Shown: positions 1-6,656 of the stretch, piece after piece
Numbering within the stretch: position 1 is the stretch's first letter
How the letters are laid out: the number at the start of each line of letters is the position of its first letter
Origin: an uncultured Prevotellaceae bacterium
GTDB lineage: Bacteria > Bacteroidota > Bacteroidia > Bacteroidales > Bacteroidaceae
DNA: 12,265 nt
Assembly (NCBI GenBank): GCA_937898415.1
Contig: CALDLA010000011.1
Coordinates: forward strand, 1 to 12,265
Direction: 5' to 3'
Position numbers and translations under genes: made by a program
Notes under the pieces: model-generated
What the model saw: the letters and a program-made list of their open reading frames with translations, nothing else
What the model was told of the DNA's origin: nothing
Database searches by the model: none

Positions 1-180
1 GTATGCTGAGCTCCCTCCTGCAGTATAACTGAATGAAACGGTTGCCACATTCGCCAGACTGTAGCTGGCTTGCTCTTTGGCTATTGCTGTAATCGTGGTC
101 AGCTGCGTTTCCGTCTGCGCCACTGCGCCCGTAGCTGCCATTAGCAGCAGGGTAACGATTGATAAAATTCTTGTTTTCAT
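1..180 (-). CDS. N-terminal fragment of a secreted protein, family unknown (3' end outside window)
   Basis: The minus strand is open for exactly 60 codons from an ATG at 180 to the window edge. The first residues form a clear signal peptide: MKTR, a hydrophobic stretch rich in Leu, Ala and Met, then AVA before Gln22, which is a good signal peptidase I site. The mature part seen so far is rich in Thr, Ser and Ala and shows no motif I recognise. The start lies only 8 nt after the stop of the 364-residue secreted protein upstream, so the two are probably co-transcribed. It is likely an exported or surface protein like its neighbours, but its function cannot be inferred from 60 residues. Confidence 0.75.
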   Translation of the reverse strand, partial: MKTRILSIVTLLLMAATGAVAQTETQLTTITAIAKEQASYSLANVATVSFSYTAGGSSAY

Positions 181-188
181 AATTGTAA

Positions 189-1283
189 TTATTGAATTAA
201 ACGAATTGATTCTGTGAGCCATTCAACTCTCAATACTTTTCTTGTATCGGTTATTTTTTTGTTATCTTTGTAGAAGGTAATGCTGACTTCTGGTTTATGC
301 ATATTTGGTGCATTTTCAAACAATTCCGCCAACATTTTTTTTTCAATTTCCTTCGGTGAAGAGCTTCCTGATTTATATATAAATCGATTCTGCGTGGGCA
401 AATATTCGCCTTCTATCGTCCAATTATGATATTTTAGATAAGCAATCTTTTGTTTTTGGATTATTGCTTCATTGAATATTTGTTGCTGGTCATATATTTG
501 ACGAATCGTATATTTCGTGTATTTCTCATGTTTCGTGTTTGGTCTCAGGATATATTCAGGTACTCCTACATAGTCTTTAGCTCGTCTGGTACCATCATTT
601 AATTCTTCTTGTTGAACATATCCTATCGTATTGAAATAATCTAAGTCCAGAGTATATCCAAAGCATGTTGTAATTGGATAATGGGTCTCTTGCTCGTTTA
701 TAATACTATCTTTGATAAATTTTAAGTCAGCCTCCGAAAGTCCTCTAACATTCCATTTATATACATGATTATCCGATTCTTGTTCTTGTAATGTAATATC
801 CGTTTGGTACGCTGGTCTGAAAAGTAATTCCTTAATATCATCATTGCAGTTTAGTGTAATTTTTGCTACATATATCATTTTTGACCCTTCAGGAACTCCT
901 AAAAGGTGACATATTGAATACGGATCTTTTTTTCTGAGAGGACATTCCTCGATTTTTTTACCAACTATTTGTATAAAATCAGCCCAAGGGAAAATCCATA
1001 TACGTTTAGGTACAATTACGGTTTCATTCTCTCTGTAACCAAAATCATGTGGTACCAAAAAACCAAATTCCGTCTCACATGATATGTCTGTACGTAAAGG
1101 GATAGTTTTTAGGTAATTGATATCACACTCTTCAATACTGCCCTTTTGTATTTTTGCCTTAATAAATGCTTCGGCCCTTCTTATAACTAATGATCTGTTA
1201 TCTTGGGCAAACGACATAGTGTTTGCCATCAAAGCCATTAAGACAATAATCCATTTCATTTTGTTGTGATTTATTTTTTTCAT
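189..1283 (-). CDS. Secreted protein of unknown function, 364 aa
   Basis: I do not recognise the family. Residues 1-26 form a signal peptide (Lys/Asn-rich start, hydrophobic core, MSFA before Gln27), so the product should reach the periplasm or outer surface. A second in-frame ATG at residue 9 would also leave a complete signal peptide, so the exact start is open. The mature protein is mixed alpha/beta in appearance and rich in Lys, Glu, Ile and Tyr. It has six cysteines (53, 69, 114, 125, 146, 207) that could form disulfides. No repeats and no C-terminal sorting tail are visible. It is more A/T-rich than the 982-residue gene upstream. There is no TAnnTTTG element in the 67 bp before it, which suggests transcription from further upstream. 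The next gene starts 8 nt after its stop. Confidence 0.75.
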   Translation of the reverse strand: MKKINHNKMKWIIVLMALMANTMSFAQDNRSLVIRRAEAFIKAKIQKGSIEECDINYLKTIPLRTDISCETEFGFLVPHDFGYRENETVIVPKRIWIFPWADFIQIVGKKIEECPLRKKDPYSICHLLGVPEGSKMIYVAKITLNCNDDIKELLFRPAYQTDITLQEQESDNHVYKWNVRGLSEADLKFIKDSIINEQETHYPITTCFGYTLDLDYFNTIGYVQQEELNDGTRRAKDYVGVPEYILRPNTKHEKYTKYTIRQIYDQQQIFNEAIIQKQKIAYLKYHNWTIEGEYLPTQNRFIYKSGSSSPKEIEKKMLAELFENAPNMHKPEVSITFYKDNKKITDTRKVLRVEWLTESIRLIQ

Positions 1284-1350
1284 AATCGTTTTGTTTTTAG
1301 AAATTAAACTTATTGTGAATTAAAATGAATTTGGAACACCCCAATTTAGG

Positions 1351-1473
1351 TTAATCGCCCTCGCCGTCCCACCAGGGGACATTTCTTGTGGGGTCGCCGC
1401 TGCCAGCCAGTAACTGGCACTTGTGTTGCAGTTCCACTACTCTGAATGATGGCTTCATATATTTCTTTTTCAT
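1351..1473 (-). CDS. Small 40-residue peptide with a Bacteroidales-type N-terminus
   Basis: This is a 40-codon reading frame starting MKKKYMKPSFRVVELQ and ending in a Trp-Trp and Asp/Glu/Gly-rich tail (PWWDGEGD). A good ribosome site, AAGGAG, sits 8 nt before the ATG and overlaps the TAA stop of the 982-residue gene, so translation is probably coupled. The pattern of a Lys-rich start, then K/P, V-E-L and LLAGS resembles a class of short, poorly characterised Prevotella/Bacteroides proteins that often follow large surface-protein genes. That resemblance is from memory. There is no membrane segment and no classical signal peptide. It could be a small secreted or precursor peptide or an accessory of the upstream protein. 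Function unknown. Confidence 0.7.
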   Translation of the reverse strand: MKKKYMKPSFRVVELQHKCQLLAGSGDPTRNVPWWDGEGD

Positions 1474-1486
1474 TGCTGTGATCTCC

Positions 1487-4435
1487 TTACCTGATTACAA
1501 TCTTACGTCCATTGTTAATATAGATGCCCTTGGTGCTGGGCTTGCCGCTCAGGCGGACACCGTCGAGGGTGTACCATGCCTCGCTATCAAACGAGATTTC
1601 GCCCGTCTTGGTGTCAAGGGTGCCGATGGCGGTAGTCTCGCCGCTGCGGCTGACGAGGCGCACGGTGATGCTCTGGGGCAGGTCGTCGGTGGCGGCTGCG
1701 CGGGTCAAGCCGCGTGCCGGGGCAGGGGCTGACGTGCTGATATACGACAGATAGCAGCGCATGGGCTTGATGAAGGCTCCCGTGGTAAAGCGGACAAACT
1801 GCCCGGCCACCACTGCCTCACCGTGAACAGCGGTGCCGCCATGGGCTGCAAAGCCGTAGTCTTTATTAGAATCGCTTGATGTCCACGTCTTCCCTTTGTA
1901 CGTGCCGTAGAAATTCCAGTCGTAATCCGTCGTGGCGCCGCCATAGAGACCATCGTTAGCCGTCGTGGGCTGCAGCGTCACGACTCCGCCCGTCATGCTC
2001 GAGATGTTCGGGAACGTCATCGTCGTGGCATTCGGCATGAACAGATACGGCGTGTTGGCCGTCAGCGATGTCGCAGCCGTATTGCCCGGCTCCTGCATCG
2101 TGCATACCCATATATGCTGGTCATAGTCGTATGTCACTTCCTTGAAGCCGTAGAACTTGCCGCCCTCGCTGCCCTCGTTGCCGTCGCAGATATAGCTGAA
2201 CGGCAGTATCACCGTCGCGGCCTGTGCTGTGTTGAACGGGCGGTTGTAGGTCACGCTCTTGATATTGCCTACCTCCTCCGTGATGTTCACACCCACGAGG
2301 TTGTTGCCCGTGCCGTTGATGGTCACGTCGGCCCTTTCATTCCAGTCATTGAAGCGATATTCAACCACTGCGTCGCCGTACTTCGGCGTGTAGTAGTTGC
2401 CGTCGTAGAGGAAGCCGTTCTCGTAGCCATCCACCATTCCGTGGTCGGTGGTCGCATTGCCGAGGTTGGTAGGCGCGACGGTCGCCGTGGCTGCGGGGCG
2501 GCCCTGCCTGTTGCCGAGGATGCTGGTATAGTAGCAGTTCGTCATGTGGTAAGTCAGGGTCGGCTCACTGTTTGGAAAGACGAACGTGAAGCAGTTGCCG
2601 CCCAGCGCGTTTTTGCCCGTGCCGTATGCGGCGGGAGCGGATAGGCAGTCGGTGAACGTGATGGTCCCGTAATTTCCATAGTCCCATCCTATGAATCCGT
2701 GGCAGGAGGTGGTCACGCCAGCCTCGTTCGGGTTGTAAATCAGTCCGTCATAGACGCAGCCCGTGACGGTGCAGATGGCATTAGTGCCATTCCACGTGCC
2801 AATGACACCGCCGTGAAGGGCGCTGCCGCTGACTGTGGTGCTGATTTCGGTGCTCACGCGGCAGTTCTTGATGGTGATATTGCCCTCGGAATGGCCCACC
2901 AGACCGCCCAAGCTCTCATAGGTGCCGCCCGTAATGGTGCCCTCTACGTGGAGGTTGCTGATGGTGGCGCCATTGATGTAGTGGAATGGAGCGCTGAGGT
3001 GCTCGGCGGCAGTGCGGTTGAAGGTCAGTGTGTGGTTCTGTCCGTCGAACGTGCCCTTGAACGGGTGACCGCTCTTGCCTGCCATCTCCGACGAACTGAC
3101 GTTTGCGGCGAGTTTCACAACCTTGCCGCTGAAGCCGTCGGGAGCCAAGTCGTAGTTTGTGGCAAAGCAGAACCAGCCCCAGCCGTTGGCGGTCTTGATA
3201 GTGTACTCGTTAGTACCGCTCTCTGCGAAGTCATCCACGCTGATGGAGAACGTAGCGCCGATGTTGACATCCTCGGCTGGCATGGTGAACGTATAGGTGT
3301 TGCTGCCGTTGTCGGTAATGCCACTGCCGATGCTGTAGTTTGTCGTTGCGCCCGTCACGGTCAACGACTCTAACGTTTCACCGAACTTCGGCGTGAAGGT
3401 GATGGTAACCGTCTGTCCTTCGCCAGCCATAGTTGTGCTTGCGTAATCATCGGTGCTGATATTGAACTGCGGATAGATGTTGTTAATGTCACTATAGGCC
3501 ACTACGTGGAAACTCTGCGTCAGCGTGTAGTTCGTGCCGCCGATGGTAACGATGAGCCTTGCAGTGTAGTCGCCGACGGCATTAGGTACGCTATTAGTGT
3601 AGTTGGTGCCGTCGGTCGAGTAGCGGATGCCTTCAGTCGTGCCGTTGAGTCCCGTCTGCGTGTTGAACGCTGACAGGTTGTGCGAGGCAGAATAATACGT
3701 ACCGGGACGATAGAAAGATTCAATGGGAGGTGAGAGCGTTAGCGTGGCCTGATAGCTTGCATCGGCAAGCGAGCAGTCCAGCCCGTCGCTGTGTCCGCAG
3801 GTGGCGGTCAGCGTGTTCCCTACGGCGTTGAATGTGAAGTCGTGCGAGTGAGTCGGCTCCACGTTGGGGATGTAGGTGATTATCATCTCGCATCCGGCGC
3901 TCTTGTTGATGAAGAATTTGGCATCGACACCTAATCTCATGGTGAGGTTGCCGGCAATGCCTGCTGCATCTGTGCTGATAAAGGTGAAACTGGTGCTCTC
4001 GCCGCTGGCTCCTACTCCCGTCAGTGCGTCGTCGGTGCCGTTGTACTTCATGCCGTCGATTGACATGGAGAAAGTACTGCCTCCCTGCTGATTACTTCGA
4101 CCTGCCTTGGTGAACTCCACCTTCGTCACCTTGCCATCGACATAGGGAGAAATGAAGAGTTGCACTTCATTCCCTGAGCCAGAAACAGCGGAAGTTACGT
4201 TCTGTATCTCGAAAGCAGGATTGCTGTTAAGATAGACATCCATCATTGTGCCGTTCACGGTTAGAATGGTCTTCTGCGTGTTGTCGTCAGGGTCGGTTGC
4301 CTTGATGCTCAAGTAGTCATTTGTTACCGTGGCCGTGCTGAACGAGAATGTTTTTGTCAGTTCGACCGCTCCCACCGACTGCGCCGACGTGAGCCAGAGG
4401 GCGAGGATGAGGATGAGATTGAATGTTCGTTTCAT
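1487..4435 (-). CDS. Large modular secreted/surface protein with GLUG-like beta-helix repeats, 982 aa
   Basis: A signal peptide occupies residues 1 to about 23 (hydrophobic core, VGA before Val24). The mature protein is a string of modules. Residues 26-195 are a Ser/Thr-rich beta domain. Residues 197-237 (HSHDFTF ... CGHSDGLDCS) are a two-cysteine module seen in Prevotella secreted proteins. Residues 240-312 are another beta module. Residues 330-400 resemble an InlB B-repeat and end YTFTMPAEDVNI. Residues 455-600 contain GLUG-type beta-helix turns (FKGTFDGQNHTL, LGGLVGHSEGNI, LHGGVIGTW). Residues 690-900 match domains common in Bacteroidales surface proteins. The C-terminus (WYTLDGVRLSGKPSTKGIYI, then an NGRKIVIR end) resembles the tail of exported Bacteroidetes proteins, possibly a type IX secretion signal. 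It overlaps the upstream gene by ATGA. It is distinctly G/C-richer than its neighbours. Probably an adhesin or structural surface protein; the ligand is unknown. Confidence 0.85.
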   Translation of the reverse strand: MKRTFNLILILALWLTSAQSVGAVELTKTFSFSTATVTNDYLSIKATDPDDNTQKTILTVNGTMMDVYLNSNPAFEIQNVTSAVSGSGNEVQLFISPYVDGKVTKVEFTKAGRSNQQGGSTFSMSIDGMKYNGTDDALTGVGASGESTSFTFISTDAAGIAGNLTMRLGVDAKFFINKSAGCEMIITYIPNVEPTHSHDFTFNAVGNTLTATCGHSDGLDCSLADASYQATLTLSPPIESFYRPGTYYSASHNLSAFNTQTGLNGTTEGIRYSTDGTNYTNSVPNAVGDYTARLIVTIGGTNYTLTQSFHVVAYSDINNIYPQFNISTDDYASTTMAGEGQTVTITFTPKFGETLESLTVTGATTNYSIGSGITDNGSNTYTFTMPAEDVNIGATFSISVDDFAESGTNEYTIKTANGWGWFCFATNYDLAPDGFSGKVVKLAANVSSSEMAGKSGHPFKGTFDGQNHTLTFNRTAAEHLSAPFHYINGATISNLHVEGTITGGTYESLGGLVGHSEGNITIKNCRVSTEISTTVSGSALHGGVIGTWNGTNAICTVTGCVYDGLIYNPNEAGVTTSCHGFIGWDYGNYGTITFTDCLSAPAAYGTGKNALGGNCFTFVFPNSEPTLTYHMTNCYYTSILGNRQGRPAATATVAPTNLGNATTDHGMVDGYENGFLYDGNYYTPKYGDAVVEYRFNDWNERADVTINGTGNNLVGVNITEEVGNIKSVTYNRPFNTAQAATVILPFSYICDGNEGSEGGKFYGFKEVTYDYDQHIWVCTMQEPGNTAATSLTANTPYLFMPNATTMTFPNISSMTGGVVTLQPTTANDGLYGGATTDYDWNFYGTYKGKTWTSSDSNKDYGFAAHGGTAVHGEAVVAGQFVRFTTGAFIKPMRCYLSYISTSAPAPARGLTRAAATDDLPQSITVRLVSRSGETTAIGTLDTKTGEISFDSEAWYTLDGVRLSGKPSTKGIYINNGRKIVIR

Positions 4436-5343
4436 TGTATATTATTTAATATTGTATAATAGGTTCCTCCATTCACTACTGTCAAATAAGCTTTATTGCC
4501 TGCCAAATATCCATTTGCAGATTGAAATTGTTGGGAGCTATTAAGAAGATAGTTTTTATTCGGTTGTGTTCCTGACGAGACATTTCCACCACTTAATTGT
4601 GGTGTCAAAGTTGAGCATGTGATAGTTGTTGGCGACTCTAAGGTCTTTGCTATTTTTCCTCTTGTTAATCCATTTGTGCTTATTAGCACTCCTGTATTGG
4701 CTGGAACAACACCGTTTAAAGATATAGGTTGGATATAAATTCCATTCAAATTATATCCACAAGCAGTCATATCTTCGACCTTGTAGTTATAGTTTGCACT
4801 AAACGTATCCCAATTTTGATAGTCTGGAGTGTACCAAAACTTCAACTGACTATTTAGATAATAACCAAAGAACCTGTCTTCTGGGTCGTCGATATAATTG
4901 TCTATATATTCTTTCGGAACTATGATCTCGTCCACATAGTTACAGCCACCTACAATATCATCGATTTCTCCGAAGTCTATTTCACTAATATCGTTTGTAA
5001 ACTCCAAAGTTGTCAGGAAACAACAATAGTGGAAAGCGTTGTCCCTGATAAATCTAAGGTGGTTTGGCAGACGAATGTATTTTGCATTGCAGTCAAAAAA
5101 TGCGCCTGTGTTAATGCAAACTACATACTTGTACTGATTATTCTCATAGATATAATCAGGAATATAAACCGTGTCTCCCTCTTCTGAAGGGAAAAACGTA
5201 AGTGCTAAACCAATGACACCTGATGATGGATCGTAAAATGGAGAAAAGTTAAAAACACCAGGATCATCAACGATGGTCGCTTTCATGCCCAAAGGTATGC
5301 TGAGCAATACCGAGAGCAGCAGAGAATAAATCTGTTTTCTCAT
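4432..5343 (-). CDS. Secreted BspA-like leucine-rich-repeat protein, 303 aa
   Basis: I chose the ATG at 5343 because it opens directly into a signal peptide (MRKQIYSLLLSVLLSIPLG). The open frame runs further upstream, but that extension covers a structured leader and has no protein-like character. Residues 57-145 hold LRR_5/BspA-type repeats: VYIPDYIYENNQYKYVVCI, then AFFDCNAKYIRLPNHLRFI, then AFHYCCFLTTLEF. Residues 195-300 form a beta-rich domain common in Bacteroidales exported proteins (GVVPANTGVLI, NYLLNSSQQFQSANGYLAGN). BspA-like proteins act at the cell surface in adhesion or host interaction; that is family knowledge, not shown here. It has only a few repeats, so it is short for the family, and it lacks the long C-terminal tail of the next gene. 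Its TGA overlaps the ATG of the 982-residue gene (ATGA), implying translational coupling. Confidence 0.8.
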   Translation of the reverse strand: MRKQIYSLLLSVLLSIPLGMKATIVDDPGVFNFSPFYDPSSGVIGLALTFFPSEEGDTVYIPDYIYENNQYKYVVCINTGAFFDCNAKYIRLPNHLRFIRDNAFHYCCFLTTLEFTNDISEIDFGEIDDIVGGCNYVDEIIVPKEYIDNYIDDPEDRFFGYYLNSQLKFWYTPDYQNWDTFSANYNYKVEDMTACGYNLNGIYIQPISLNGVVPANTGVLISTNGLTRGKIAKTLESPTTITCSTLTPQLSGGNVSSGTQPNKNYLLNSSQQFQSANGYLAGNKAYLTVVNGGTYYTILNNIQ

Positions 5344-5434
5344 AATGGTTAAATCTTTATTGTATTTTGTATTTATTGTTAATTCTCTCATCCAAACTCT
5401 GTGGGGGAGCACTAACTCAAAGGCATAAAGAAAG

Positions 5435-5570
5435 CGCAGGCCCCATCCATATTCTCCGACAGGCCTGCGACAGCCTCTACATACTATGGAAGAGTCTGCG
5501 CCTAAAGCGCATACTCCATGTATGTAGGTTTGCTCGTTAATCTCGTTCGAGGTCGCAGTTTGTCGGAGAA
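5435..5570 (-). ncRNA. Structured 5' leader, candidate cis-regulatory RNA of the surface-protein operon
   Basis: Read on the minus strand, the region between the promoter at 5611-5618 and the BspA-like gene folds by eye into a long nested hairpin. The outer 10-bp helix pairs 5561-5570 with 5452-5461 (TTCTCCGACA/TGTCGGAGAA). After a small internal loop, 5552-5558 pairs with 5465-5471 (CTGCGAC/GTCGCAG). Inside, 5520-5527 pairs with 5477-5484 (CTACATAC/GTATGTAG), 5515-5519 with 5486-5490, and 5507-5511 with 5497-5501 around a 5-nt loop. An exclusive alternative also exists: 5462-5469 (CGCAGGCC) can pair with 5435-5442 (GGCCTGCG), which breaks the second helix. Two mutually exclusive helices before a gene are what a riboswitch or attenuator looks like. 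I do not recognise a known class, and there is no obvious U-run to make the second helix an intrinsic terminator. Confidence 0.55.
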
Positions 5571-5610
5571 ATTGAGCAAAATAATTAGTGCCTTTAGCAA
5601 AACACCGCTG

Positions 5611-5618
5611 CAAAGGTA
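5611..5618 (-). promoter_or_regulatory. -7 element (TACCTTTG) of the surface-protein operon
   Basis: The minus strand reads TACCTTTGCA, a match to the Bacteroidetes sigma-ABfr -7 consensus TAnnTTTG. Transcription would start near 5600-5606, giving a leader of about 260 nt before the ATG at 5343. A/T-rich DNA precedes it, but no TTG is clearly placed 19-21 nt upstream, so the -33 element is weak or absent. Confidence 0.55.
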
Positions 5619-5685
5619 CATATTTTATTCGTAATAAGATGTGTAACAAACAAAAAAGTTTCATTTTACTTAAGAAATTGTTCAT

Positions 5686-6035
5686 TGCCTATTTTCTTCA
5701 TTACAAGATACCGTCAAATAATGTTTCAGAGAATACTATAAAAGGTCTCTGGTTGACATGCCGAAAGCCCCAAACTCTTGTATTTCATTTCGTCGAAGTG
5801 GGCCGTCTCTCTACTATCTGATCATCTGTTTTCATTTGCAAAGTTACATATTTAATTATTAATAATAACGAATGGTATGTTAATTATGATAAAATCTTCA
5901 AGAATAACATATTTATCGATATGTTTTTGAGGCAAAAATACATAAATTTATGGTATTGCAAAGACAAATCCACTACACTACAGATTTATCCACTCAGAGG
6001 GTAAACTATTGCTAAAACGAACAAATTTAATAAAT
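5686..6035. other. A/T-rich divergent intergenic region with extra minus-strand promoter-like elements
   Basis: No convincing gene was seen here. Two further minus-strand TAnnTTTG elements occur. TATTTTTG at 5933-5940 has TTG at 5959-5961, 18 nt upstream. TAACTTTG at 5839-5846 has no clear -33 element. An AACATAT/ATATGTT inverted repeat with a 6-nt loop lies at 5906-5925. Minus-strand ORFs of only 16 and 20 codons follow the 5839 element and have no recognisable content. Confidence 0.4.
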
Positions 6036-6064
6036 TACGGTGGATTATTATGTATGTTGTTGGA
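6036..6064 (+). promoter_or_regulatory. Predicted LytTR operator upstream of the LytTR gene
   Basis: The 29-bp segment starts TACGGTGGAT and ends GTTGTTGGA. It contains two direct half-sites (CGGTGGA and TGTTGGA) 20 bp apart, about two helical turns, which is the layout LytTR proteins usually bind. It matches the 29-bp segment at 6529-6557 at 22 of 29 positions, and both end exactly 29 bp before a TAnnTTTG element. Binding is an inference. Confidence 0.55.
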
Positions 6065-6093
6065 TGAATACTGCTAAGTATTTTTTAAATAAG

Positions 6094-6101
6094 TATTTTT
6101 G
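6094..6101 (+). promoter_or_regulatory. -7 element (TATTTTTG) of the LytTR gene
   Basis: TATTTTTGCCA fits TAnnTTTG and lies 31 bp before the ATG at 6133. Only a poor -33 match (CTG at 6071-6073, 20 nt upstream) is present, which fits a promoter that needs an activator. Its spacing to the upstream operator is identical to that at the next operon. Confidence 0.55.
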
Positions 6102-6132
6102 CCATGCATAATAGTTACTATTTTAAAAGAGT

Positions 6133-6540
6133 ATGAAAATTAAGCAAAACGTAAAAAATGAAATGGTACAGAATAATGTACATGTATTTGTAATGGATAA
6201 TTTGGGATATCGTAGGGTATCCATACATGATGTGATTTATCTGGAAGCTTCAAGGAACTATTGTGTTATTCATCTTGTCGACAAAAGCAAAATCACCGTT
6301 TCCGTACCCATGTGTGAGGTGCAAGAGTATTTTTCTCCAGATTTGTTCATTCGTATTCAACGTTCTTATATCATCAATCTGGAACATGTATCCAGGTATA
6401 TTGGTAATTTTGTGCGCATGGTAGATGATAGGGAAATTACTATTGGCAGGGATTATCAAGACACAATAAGGAAAAGTTTTATTCTTATCGGATCAAGAAA
6501 AAGAGTTGTAGAAAAGAGAAAACAAAAATACGGTGGATGA
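6133..6540 (+). CDS. Stand-alone LytTR-family DNA-binding transcriptional regulator, 135 aa
   Basis: Residues 28 to about 118 are a LytTR domain, seen in YRRVSIHDVIYLEASRNYCV, the VSVPMCEVQEYF strand/helix and the hallmark FIRIQRSYIINLEHV at 72-86. LytTR proteins bind paired direct repeats about two helical turns apart and usually sit behind a receiver domain. Here no receiver is present: only about 27 residues precede the domain, so activity would have to be set by abundance, a small ligand or a partner protein. A basic tail (SRKRVVEKRKQKYGG) ends the protein. Matching operators before its own gene and at its 3' end (its last codons TAC GGT GGA are part of the second site) imply autoregulation and control of the operon downstream. 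The ATG at 6133 fits the promoter; in-frame ATGs at residues 11 and 21 are less likely alternatives. Confidence 0.88.
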   Translation: MKIKQNVKNEMVQNNVHVFVMDNLGYRRVSIHDVIYLEASRNYCVIHLVDKSKITVSVPMCEVQEYFSPDLFIRIQRSYIINLEHVSRYIGNFVRMVDDREITIGRDYQDTIRKSFILIGSRKRVVEKRKQKYGG

Positions 6541-6557
6541 TAATGATTAACGTTGGA
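6529..6557 (+). promoter_or_regulatory. Predicted LytTR operator for the DUF2589/muramidase operon
   Basis: The segment starts TACGGTGGAT and ends AACGTTGGA. The half-sites CGGTGGA (6531-6537) and CGTTGGA (6551-6557) differ by one base and repeat with a 20-bp period. It begins inside the last codons of the LytTR gene. A further match to the published LytTR half-site pattern, ACAGTTCGT, lies at 6568-6576 between the -33 and -7 elements. Confidence 0.6.
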
Positions 6558-6564
6558 CACATAA

Positions 6565-6594
6565 TTGACAGTTCGTCAAATAAGTCTAACTTTG
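6565..6594 (+). promoter_or_regulatory. Promoter of the DUF2589/muramidase operon
   Basis: TTG (6565-6567), 19 nt, then TAACTTTG (6587-6594) is a full match to the Bacteroidetes -33/-7 consensus. The start of transcription should fall near 6600, about 55 nt before the first ATG at 6657. The upstream operator ends 29 bp before the -7 element. Confidence 0.7.
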
Positions 6595-6656
6595 CCAGCA
6601 AAACTGAAGTCCGGCTCAGCATTAACAACATTATTTACAATTAAAAAAAGAAAATT

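Noticed and set aside
1284..1350. Possible terminator after the 40-residue peptide gene
   Set aside because: The only inverted repeat (AATTGG/CCAAATT) is short, bulged and lacks a clean U-run, so read-through into the next gene is more likely.
2114..3373. Long plus-strand frames (176 and 224 codons) opposite the 982-residue gene
   Set aside because: They are Ala/Val/Gly-rich shadows of a G/C-rich coding strand, without ribosome sites or domains.
5344..5685. Upstream extension of the BspA-like reading frame by 114 codons
   Set aside because: It covers the promoter and structured leader; the signal peptide starts at the ATG at 5343.
5588..5821. 77-codon plus-strand frame in the divergent region
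   Set aside because: It lies across minus-strand promoter elements, is A/T-rich noise and has no family resemblance.
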